Notes under the pieces: generated by a model | The model's input: the letters and a program-made list of their open reading frames with translations, nothing else | The model's database searches: none | Told to the model about the DNA's origin: nothing | Source of the DNA: Schistosoma mansoni | Taxonomy: Eukaryota > Platyhelminthes > Trematoda > Strigeidida > Schistosomatidae | Direction of reading: 5' to 3' | DNA length: 64,000 nt | NCBI RefSeq assembly: GCF_000237925.1 | Contig: NW_017386045.1 | Coordinates: forward strand, 310,001 to 374,000 | Part shown: piece after piece, positions 19,510 through 29,400 of the stretch | Layout of the letters: every line of letters begins with the position of its first letter | Numbering within the stretch: position 1 is the stretch's first letter | Position numbers and translations under genes: made by a program

Positions 19510-19770
19510 CAGTAAACAGTTGTAGCTGTAAATAAATCCCCAAAATCAATAGCTCATTAACTGTTCGACATTGGATGCTGACCACATTGTTTAAGTAAAC
19601 TTGTTTAACTGAAGGCTTTCGGTCATGCATCCGTACCAGATCACGTTACGACCCAGCGTGGGACACAGCTCCTACGTTCACTAGCCAGATTAGAGTAAAC
19701 GCTTCTCGATATATTGATAACGCATCAAATATATCTTTCCTATCTCTTCGCATCTGACTTCTGATTTCCA
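19510..19770 (+). repeat. Inverted partner of the repeat at 15118-15372
   Basis: Plus-strand arm of a 255-bp inverted pair with about 4.1 kb between arms. Similarity covers the whole arm. Confidence 0.75.
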
Positions 19771-20244
19771 TTGACCAGGAAGGTTTCGAATATAGAAGGT
19801 GCTACTGGTAGCTAATTGTCAAGTTAGAATACCAGTCGTATCTTCACAGTTAATTTGCAAAATAACAATCAATTGTCTCAATCTTAACTGTTTCTTCTGC
19901 AAATACCAGTCCATCTCTGATTTCATTGTTCATGCATTTTCATACAGATTGCGTTTCATTCCTGTTCTTTCCTTCTCGATCTTCTGCCAAAATACAGTCT
20001 ACGTCTGACCATCATTATATACTACTTACGTGGATATAAGTAGACCATACAACAACATGACCTCCTAACCTTAATAGTAAGTATTACATACATATTCTAA
20101 CTATGGCTTTTGATATGAAATAAATTACATAAATTGTATCATAATCCTTGGATCTCAAAATACTGTATTTTCTTCTCGACAGTTTTTAAATAAAGCAGTT
20201 ATGTGACCTTGAACATTTCCTAGTAAGCGCTAGTTTCGCATGGG

Positions 20245-20531
20245 ATGGATCACTTGTATTCGAAGCTCTCTACGTATGAGCTTGACTATACAGATGATAT
20301 AAACAAAAAGATGCGTGTCCCAGAAAAACTTTCATACGATTCCGATAATTCAGCAACACTCAGTGAAGGTCATGATGTGTCTTTCCGCAACTATCCAGTT
20401 GCAGATTTAAGTGGGAAACTTAATTGTACTTACTTTGCAGTTTTAGATGCCAAACGCTCATCAGAGTACGCCCCAGGATATAGTCCTGACATACTGAATA
20501 ACAGTGACATTCGCTCGAAATTAATTTGCAA
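20245..20531 (+). CDS. MFF: MFF exon 1
   Basis: Carries the Drp1-recruiting N-terminal motif. The ATG at 20245 is chosen because an in-frame stop lies at 20224-20226. An ATG at 20240 is in a different frame. Confidence 0.88.
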
Positions 20532-22976
20532 GTGAGTTCAATACAGGTATGCATCTTCATTGTGACCAGTCAGGTTCATATGTAAAGCAACGTCTGATAT
20601 ATGCACTAAGCCACCGCAAACTAATTCCGCTTAAATTATCACCCTGAGATCTCACTTCTGACATTTATTTACTCTTCTATTGTTGTATCTCTGGTTTACA
20701 CTCTGTCATTTTACTAGGAATTTAAAAAGGAAACACAGTACTCTGAAAAATGAACTGAGTCTAAATGAGTTAGTTATCCACAAAAAATCAGATATTTCGT
20801 TTGACTAATGCAATTCTGTCGCACGTGTTCATTTCGTTAAGATAGACGTCTGAGGCCAAGTGAACTGAATACAAATTTTATATCTCATCGTCCAAACAGT
20901 GACTATTGAGCGTAGTAGGTATTCTTTTAAACTAGTACATGATTCTCCAAGTCACTACTCAGATTGCATGAACAACAAAACCAGTCGCTGTGTGTAATTA
21001 AGTATCCGCTTATCTTTCAATGCTTGGTTAGATTCAACTTTTCAATTGGGTGATGGTATGCAAGCGTCAAAAAAGCTACAAAAAACTGGTGTAATTTATC
21101 GATAGCCTTCCTCTCAAACGGTGTTCTACAACTAGCTTATGAAGTGTTAGAATTCTCAAGATTGTAAGATAGTACTCATCCTCTCTCTAATGTCCACGTA
21201 AATTTCGTAAATTAGTTGGGCTCCCAAAATTTGTTACGTCTATTATTTCTTAGTACCAATGCTCGTTTATTTTCGGGCTATTGAATTGGTAGTTCCGACG
21301 TTGGACCCGGAGTATTAGGTAAGGACGGCAAATCGATTAGCGAGGTCAATCTTTATCGCCTTGGACGTTCAGAAAATGTGTTACTTAACCCCATCCACCG
21401 AATATCTTGATGGGCGATAATGACTGGTGTAGAGGTATTCTGGAACAAAGCTGGGGGTATCCAAATTAAGACGTGGGATCAGTCCATTACTACACTAATT
21501 GTTGAACTGAACCATCTAGGTAGGTGTCAGTCGCAACGTAGAACTTAGTATATATATATATATATGACATGAAATCATAGGTAGGTGATCATCTAGTTTA
21601 GGTCCATATGACTATCGTAAACAATGTTTAGAGACTTTGTTTTACATGATTCAACATTGTTCATAATAACACGGTTGCGCATACTCTTTGACTTCCATTA
21701 AATCCCAGGTTTCTAAATTCCTGTTTTAAATTGTGGCCGAGCGGATGCCTTTTGTTAGCATATGATGTGATAAGATCGCCAACCAGAGAGAAGCGAATTA
21801 TCGATTGGAACAGTGACACACGAAAACCGTACGAGCAGTCTAGAGTGCGTATCGGTTCTGCTTCTGCCTAGCCCAGCCAGTTAAGTCCAGAACACCAATA
21901 ACAGCCTCTGTGGTATGAATCATTGTATTTCAAACATACTGAGTTTATATTCCAAACAGATTGACCACATCGTACCAATAAAATAGAAAATAACATTTGT
22001 ACAAGATTTAGCCAAATGTGGTTGTGAATGTGGGAGGCAGCATTTAATAGACTACAGATAACTCAAGAATGGTAAATCGTATAATAATAGTCTATAGGTC
22101 AAAATAAAGCTTATAATAAGGGGGACACGAATATGAATAGTTTAAAAATTATATGCATAATATTGGTCCATAAAACGATCCCAAAGTTACCATTCACTAT
22201 TGTTATCGGGACATAACAATTCCTTATGATTTTTTTCACTTATATTTTCTTGAATCGTATCTTCGATGCCTTTATTGCATCTTTATTGCCATCAATATTG
22301 TTATCACCTCTACCACTCTGGGATTTGTTTCGAGAATTTCATCTTGTTGTGCTATTGGAGCCTGGTAACTTGAACTGATGTACACATGTGCCAGATCCTA
22401 TATTGCATATGACTGACTGACCAGTGTGTGTATAACTTTACAGCAAAGTTCTGTCCATTATATTTTCTGTGTATGCTCCCGGCCTTTTCGTATTTTCGAA
22501 CTGGACTTTTATTTAAAACAAATACATAAAGGTTAGAATAGCATAAAACGTTTCTCTTAGTTACATACTCACATACTTATAGCTCATAGTTGCGTTATCG
22601 TAGTTACGTTATTTTTAGATAAATATAAATATTTCATGTACCAATCCGATGGACTAGTCCTGACACATATCATATTTTTGTTTAATTTTGTTCTAGTGCC
22701 CAAGCTCATGCTTCCTCTCAGTCGGCAGATGGTTCAGCTAAAGCTAATGCTTCTGCTGGAGTATTTTGTGAAACTTCTAGTCATCGAGCACAAGAACGCC
22801 TTCGTGTATCAAAATCTTCCTCCACTGGTGATAACGAACACGTATCTATTGATCATCGTCTTATAAGACTTGAAAAACGAATATCTCATTTAGAATTTCA
22901 ACAAGCTCTCATGAAAGGGGGATTAACAGTGTATATATTATACCGCATCCTAAGATGGGTTATAAAAAATTCATAA
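20245..22976 (+). CDS. MFF: Mitochondrial fission factor homologue, two exons
   Basis: Tail-anchored outer-membrane receptor that in animals recruits the fission GTPase Drp1 to mitochondria and peroxisomes. Exon 20245-20531 (donor GTGAGT) joins 22697-22976 (acceptor TTCTAG) through a split Asn codon, giving 188 aa. Residues 11-29, YELDYTDDINKKMRVPEKL, match the conserved N-terminal motif YEMEYTEGISQRMRVPEKL of human MFF. Residues 148-166 form a short heptad-like helix (DHRLIRLEKRISHLEFQQ) before a hydrophobic tail anchor at about 170-186, ending RWVIKNS. It is shorter than human MFF (up to 342 aa), and no second VPERIVV-type motif is visible. An acceptor-like TTTCCTAG lies 20 nt before the start, suggesting a 5' UTR exon or a trans-splice site. 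The intron holds a solo LTR and a LINE relic. Confidence 0.88.
21290..21550 (+). mobile_element. Very old RTE-like LINE fragment
   Basis: Plus-strand trace of the C-terminal LINE region (GKDGKSISEVNLYRLG-like), ending at a CGCAACGTAGAAC-type 3' end, in the MFF intron. Highly diverged. Confidence 0.45.
21722..22218 (-). mobile_element. Solo LTR with 5-bp target duplication
   Basis: Ends TGTT...AACA, flanked by ATTCC on both sides (21717-21721 and 22219-22223). Same family as the LTR at 3713-4115; sense strand is minus. A TATA-like ATATAAAC lies upstream of the presumed transcript start in the sense direction. LTR-LTR recombination would have removed the interior. Confidence 0.85.
22697..22976 (+). 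CDS. MFF: MFF exon 2
   Basis: Encodes an Ala/Ser-rich linker, the coiled-coil helix and the C-terminal tail anchor; stop TAA at 22974-22976. AATAAA at 22975-22980 overlaps the stop codon. Other longer reading frames over this exon are shadows. Confidence 0.85.
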
Positions 22977-22999
22977 TAAACTTGTTATAATGACCATCA

Positions 23000-23560
23000 T
23001 CCCAATGTATTTTCGAACAATTATATTTTTTTAATCACTGTAATGTAAAGTTGGTGATTACCTCCCTATCTGTTTTTACTTCAAACAGTCTAGATTACAC
23101 ACAGTGCCGCCGCATCTGCTAGCACAGTAGTGAATCCTGTTAGAATTTTTCAGTTGTCTTCTTGTTTTTCAAAGGAAAAAAATCCACTATCTTTCACAGA
23201 TATTCTATACATACATCATCAGAGCGCATTTCATGTACATCACTCATTTTTAAATATATACGTATTATTTCTATTTTTAAAACTTTTGATATGTAGTTTA
23301 AGTTCTGTTCGTGTTTTTTTTTAACCGTTGATGTTCAACAGAAAGTATTGTTTTGTTCAGTATTCTTCATCATATAAACTTTTTTTTCATTAAAAGCACT
23401 TGAAAAATATTGCCCCAATATTTTTGTGATTTTAGTATAATAATTCTCATAAACATCATGTTTATATGTCAAGCTCCTGTAATAATCACTTGATATAAAT
23501 TGATTGTCATTCAACTCAGCTCAATGACTAAATACAGATGTATGCAATAGTTTTTAGTTC
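23000..23560. other. MFF 3' flank; nothing else recognised
   Basis: AT-rich; probably includes the 3' UTR and intergenic DNA. Confidence 0.4.
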
Positions 23561-23589
23561 AAACCTCTTTCTTTGATAGCTAGTGATAC

Positions 23590-24200
23590 TACCCGACTGC
23601 TTAGTCTGAAGATTGATTATGAATACAGTGATCTTGAGTGCTGTTAGAGGTACGAGGGCAGTTATCACTTCCCGGTTGCCCACACTGTGGAAAAGTTCTT
23701 CTAGAGGTACCTGAAAAGGAAATAGAATTAGAAGTGGTCTTAATGACCTGAGAGCGTGACCGCAGTGCCCAAGGGACAACTACTTGAAGTCGGTCACACA
23801 CTACCTTTTTGTGGGTAGTTTTTGTGTTAGCTCCGTACTTGTTGGGACCTTACCGCCGAAGACGGATATCCATGGGATAAGGCGAGTTGTGCATTTTTAG
23901 GGTCGACCTTTTCTAACCTCACTCCTTCTTGTGGGAAGGCAGCATCGCTATTATGCTGGTTGTCTGAAGGAAACACCTTACTGCTGTCACACCTGTGTAC
24001 AGTCAACAGTACGACTTCGAACCTTGGGTTTGCTGCTTTTAGTCTTACCGCTCTTCAACCGACCTGTCTGGCATGGTAGGACCTCGAGGAACGATTGTTC
24101 CAGCCTGTATAGCTCGATTGATTCATCACGATAGGCAAGCCCGACCACCACGTCAAGGTAGCAGCAACGGTCGGGGAGCAGACTAAGTATGGTTTCGAAT
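23590..24200. repeat. Unassigned dispersed repeat
   Basis: Segments at 23850-23900 and 24050-24180 resemble 60620-60690 and 60850-60960, and more weakly 48165-48300. This indicates an old dispersed family. No diagnostic coding motif was seen. Confidence 0.55.
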
Positions 24201-24249
24201 CAGTGACCGGAAAGTTGAGAACTATTTATCACTCAACGCTAAATCACAG

Positions 24250-25140
24250 CTAACTTATCATTCATACCAGTGTGCTGTAGTTTTTTTTAGATAATATCAG
24301 CATGTTCCCCGTTATAACTTTATCTGTTCTTGTCTTGTATTTTCAACTAAAATCTAAGTTTTTATCGATTTATCATCCATATATGCATCTGTATTTCTTT
24401 CTTGCCTATGAAGACGTTTCCTTTGATTTAACAAAGTAGAGAAACAAATGTGTACTTGTACATAGTCTGAACTATTTAAAATATATTTCCTTAGATCTTT
24501 TAAACTAGTTTGTGTATTGGTCCCAACCAGTCTGAAAATGCCTTGCATTTGTTCACATTCTGTGTGTAATATTTATATTTTATCTGTTTCACTCTTTTCG
24601 ACTTTCGTCTTTTTTGCAGATAGTCAAGTATGTTGTCTAATCCTAGGATACATTAAGACAGGAAGCACATTTTGTAATATTTGCTACAATCTATGTTCTA
24701 AGTTAAATCCGTCCTGACGACTGCTTAGTTGTAATATTAATAACTTGCTTCCCAAACATAGTTACCATCTCCAACGATTGTATAGGCATAGCATTCTCAA
24801 TAATGGATTTAAGTAGTATACCATTTTGCTGTATATAATCCAGTCATTTGTGGTGAGTGGAAAGTTCCAATGATTCTGATGGTTTTCACATAATTTGACT
24901 AAACATAGCTTTCTTTAACCAACGAATAAAGCAATCCCCTATGTTATTGATACTATGTTGTTTTAATAAAAACTTAGCAGTTACCGATCAATTAATAACA
25001 CAAATAATGTAATGTGATCTAATGATAACTTATCATAAGACTAAACTTATTAACCAGTGTATTTTATTGTTTCTATACTTATAATACAAAAAAATGAAAA
25101 GGTTGATCATTGATCGTTAGTTAAATAGTATTAACAATAA
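24250..25140. other. Intergenic, nothing recognised
   Basis: AT-rich between MFF and the membrane-protein gene; short open stretches lack motifs. Confidence 0.4.
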
Positions 25141-25149
25141 GTAATCAGA

Positions 25150-25345
25150 AGGGGTTTTGTGGAGATTTCAGTATTTTTCAAAGTTGAAATCATGAGTCAA
25201 TTGAAGCTAGAACACCATGGAAAACCTGGAAGCACTGGACGGCCGTTTCGTAGAATTATGGGACACCTTAACAGTGCGCATCCACGATCCCTCACTCGCG
25301 AGATTTGAACCCAGGACTTACCAGTCTCGAGTTCAAGAATACAAT
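25150..25345 (-). mobile_element. tRNA-headed hammerhead SINE, truncated
   Basis: Minus-strand tail (ATCTCCACAAAACCCC) and hammerhead remnant at 25226-25283. Stem II and core are altered. The tRNA-like head is cut near the B box. Confidence 0.75.
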
Positions 25346-25431
25346 AATTTCAGGACTAAAGAGAATCAAATAGGTCATTGGACAGTTTCATAAATTTCCA
25401 CTTATGTTAACCAAATTGTATGTTATTGCTC

Positions 25432-25485
<54 letters not shown>
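25432..25485 (+). repeat. ATT microsatellite
   Basis: About 17 uninterrupted ATT units. Confidence 0.95.
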
Positions 25486-25486
<1 letters not shown>

Positions 25487-25569
25487 GAATAAAGCAACAC
25501 ATGTTAGCGGTCTTTCTTTTGCTTCAAATGTCAAATTATTAATATTTTCTGTTAACTTTGTATCCTAAT

Positions 25570-26037
25570 TATTTATTTATTTTATTACTTAAACATAAAT
25601 ATTGGTACAATGGGGCACCAAATATATATGCGCCACACAAATCTGATTTAATTTGTGTGAGTGCTATGGTACTGCACGGGTTCCCAAACCGAAGCACGTG
25701 GTTTTCTTAGGGGGCCACACCCGGAGACTTTGACCTAAAGGTCTGATCCACAAGGCAGTGGAGCATCGTGAGGAGATGCAGTCCAATGGTAGTAGGTCAC
25801 CAACGATTGGTTCATACGCTATTTGTTCCTTCTGGATACTGAAGCCCATGTGCACCATTGGTTTGGAATGGAGGTTTTCCAACTCCCATAAGTGAACTTT
25901 TCGTGTCCACCAACCCAGTTGGAGCGCCGGACATTCGCTTTTCGTTCTCGCAAGTTTATAAACAACACCCCCGCTACGAAAATACAGTGAGTAGGACTTC
26001 TCTGACAGAGGCTGTATACGCGTGGCCATGTAGCCAT
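25570..26037 (-). repeat. SINE-like 0.5-kb repeat
   Basis: Near full-length minus-strand copy with an A/T-rich tail at 25570-25600, about 270 bp upstream of the membrane-protein start exon. Confidence 0.8.
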
Positions 26038-26307
26038 ATATCCTAATTAAATCGTGTACAAAGTAGTTTAGTATGTTTTCTATGTTTATTTTTGTTATAC
26101 AAGACAGGATATAATATGTCACACCTATACTTATACTTATACTGTTACAAACTTGTAACTTGCATAAATTTACTTATTTTCTTACTTTAATAGATGTGAT
26201 TATAATATTCTATTATTCAATTTACCCCCCCCTCCATCTAACAAATTTTGTTTGTTTGTTTATTTTTATGTCTAATACAAATGTATTTCAATTTATATTT
26301 TAGCATT

Positions 26308-26450
26308 ATGGTCACTTCATCTGAAGAAGATACTAAACGTGAGAAATTAGTTGGACGAGTTCGTACATCAGTTATAATATTTTGGATTTTATCTATTATA
26401 TTTTTAATAATAGGTATAACAGTACTATCTATGTATCATAATTTAAATGA
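26308..26450 (+). CDS. Membrane protein exon 1 (TM1)
   Basis: Starts five nt after an acceptor-like TATTTTAG, suggesting a 5' UTR exon or trans-splice site. Encodes [19 protein letters not shown] and TM1; donor GTAAGT at 26451. Confidence 0.75.
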
Positions 26451-29400
26451 GTAAGTTTATATTTTCAATACTTCTCATTGTTATTATGATTATTATCATT
26501 ATCATATTATACAATGTATATTCCTATGAAGGAATATACATTGCCCCCAAATGCCCTGGTACGGGTGAGAGTTGGGAGAGCCTGCTCTCCCTCTCGAAAT
26601 GCCACACGTATATAGCCTCTGTCAAGGAAGTCCTACTCAATGCCTTCTCGTGGCGGGGGTGTTGTTTACGAAATTGAGAGGACGGAAAGCGAATGTTCGG
26701 CGCTTTAACTGGGCCGGTGGACACGGTGAGTCCACCTAGGGGAGTTGGAAAACCCTCATTCCAAACCAATGGTGCATATGGGCTCCAATGTGCTGAGGGA
26801 ACAAATGGCGTATGAATCAATCGTTGATCACCGGCTACCACGGGAATGCATCGCCTCACAATGCTCGATTGCCTTGTGGATTAGACCTTTAGATCAAAGG
26901 CTCCGAGTGTGGTCCCCTAAGAAAACTACCTGCTTCGGTTTGGGCACCTGGGCATTATCATAGTCCTCACACAATCAAATGAAATGACGATTTTGTGTGT
27001 AGCGCATATGGGTTTGGTGCCTTTTTGTACCAATAATTATGTGTTTAAATAAATAAATAAATAAAACAAATATTCCTTTAATATATAAATCATTTAGATA
27101 TTTGAATATAAGTATGTCATCTTAAAGGAAATATAGATTGTGGGTAACATTAGAATCCAGAATTCATGTTTCTTTTTATTTAGGACTCATCAACTAGCTA
27201 TAAATCTAAATTAATTCATGTATTAATGTTCACTAATAATAGGATGGTTATATCAAAACTATCCACATGAAATGTATGTATACTGTAGTCAATAAGAACA
27301 CGAGTGGGGACAATTGAATGTAATCACAATTGATTGATCACTGGGTGGTGATCAATGTCATGCGTATCAATTCTGTATTAATGCTGATCGAATGCTATCG
27401 ATGAAGTTGCAATGTGGCCACTAGTCTAGGTGGCTCGACACTGCGTGCACTATGTTGAGATAAGATGGTGGTTGTAGGTGGTCAACAGGTCAGGGACCAC
27501 CAGTTCCCTCAAGATTACAGGTACACCTTGCTGACGAGTGCCAAGTAGCACGAAACCCGGGTCCAGGGTTTCCTGTTGANNNNNNNNNNNNNNNNNNNNN
27601 NNNNNNNNNNNNNNNNNNNNNNNNNNNNNNNNNNNNNNNNNNNNNNNNNNNNNNNNNNNNNNNNNNNNNNNNNNNNNNNNNNNNNNNNNNNNNNNNNNNN
27701 NNNNNNNNNNNNNNNNNNNNNNNNNNNNNNNNNNNNNNNNNNNNNNNNNNNNNNNNNNNNNNNNNNNNNNNNNNNNNNNACCATGGAAAACCTGGAAGCA
27801 CTGGACGGCCGTTGGATTCCGGCCGTCTCAGTAGTCTATCGATCAAGTGCTGTGGAGCGAGACTGGTAGGTCCTGGGTTCGAATCTCGCGAGGTGGGATC
27901 GTGGACGCTCACTGATGAGGGGTCCCACAATAGGACGAAACAACCGTCCAGTGCTTCCAGGTTTTCCATGGTGTTCTAGCTTCAATTGATTCATGATCAC
28001 AACTATTAAAATATATTTTCGATAGTTAAGATAAATTCAAGCAATCTTGATTGAGAACTAATACGTAATAATATAATATGGTTGAATAAGGACTGCTCAT
28101 CAGATATAATTCTTAACATAAACCTTCGGATAATCTAAAATCAAAGGCAGAACCATTATACAGAAGAATATATAAATATATTTATATCTAATATAAGAAA
28201 ACGTTTATATACAAACATGGCAAATGTCATTTTGAACGATTGAATAAAATCAAATTTACTTTTCACTCGTCATACCCCATTCCCTTATTGTATTTTGCGT
28301 AAAGTTGTCGTCATGGGCAGTAAGCATTGGATCATTTAATGAGGATCATTTAATATTTAATTAAAAATTTATTATTTATTAAAGCACATAAACATTAGTA
28401 CTAGGATGCACCAAATATATATTACTTACTTACTTACGCTTGTTACCCCTCGTCGAGGAGCATAGGCCGCTCAACAGCATTCTCCATCCAACTCTGTCCT
28501 GAGCCTTCCTTTCCAGTTCTTTCCAGTTGCTATTCATCCTTTTCATATCTGCTTCTATTTCCCGGCGTAGTGTGTTCTTTGGCCTTCCTCTTTTCCGCTT
28601 CCCTTCCAGATTCCAAGTTAGGGATTGAGTCGTGATGCAGTTTGGTGATTTCTTTAATGTATGTCCGATCTACTTCCAACGTCTTTTCCTAATTTCCTCT
28701 TCAGCTGGAAGCTGGTTTGTCCTCTCCCGCAAAAGCCTGTTGCTGATAGTATCCGGCCAATGGATGTTGAGTATTTTGCGTAGACAACTATTTATAAATA
28801 CTTGTACCTTCCTGATGATGGTCGTAGTAGTTCTCCACGTTTCAGCTCCATACAGTAGGACTGTCTTGACTTTCGTATTGAAGATTCTGACCTTGAAATT
28901 GGTTGAGAGTTGTTTTGAGTTCCATATGTTCTTCAATTGTAAAAATGCTGCCCTTGCTTTGCCAATCCTCACCTTTACATCTGCATCCGATCCTCCTTGT
29001 TTATCAACGATGCTCCCCAGGTACTTGAATGTTTCCACCTCTTCCAGAGTTTCGCCATCAAGTGTGATTGGGTTGGTGTTCTCCGTGTTGCATTTGAGAA
29101 TCTTGCTTTTTCCTTTGTGAATGTGGAGGCCTATCGATGCGGAGGCTGCTGCTACATTTGCGGTCTTCATCTGCATTTGTTCGTGTGTATGAGAGAGGAG
29201 GGCTAGGTCATCTGCGAAGTCCAAATCATCTAATTGATTCTGAGCTGTCCATTGTATTCCGTATTTCCCGTCAGATGTCGAATTCTTCATAATCCAGTCA
29301 ATCACTAGAAGGAAGAGGAATGGGGACAGTAGACAGCCTCGTCTGACTCCGGTCCTTACACCAAATATATATGCCCTACACAAATCACTGAATTCGCATA

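Noticed and set aside
20240-20300. Upstream ATG at 20240 as MFF start
   Set aside because: It is in a different frame and lacks the MFF motif.
27490-27969. Frames running through the N run
   Set aside because: They exist only because Ns do not encode stops; the flanks are SINE sequence.
28632-29120. 162-codon plus-strand frame
   Set aside because: Antisense to the SR2-like RT frame, which carries real motifs.
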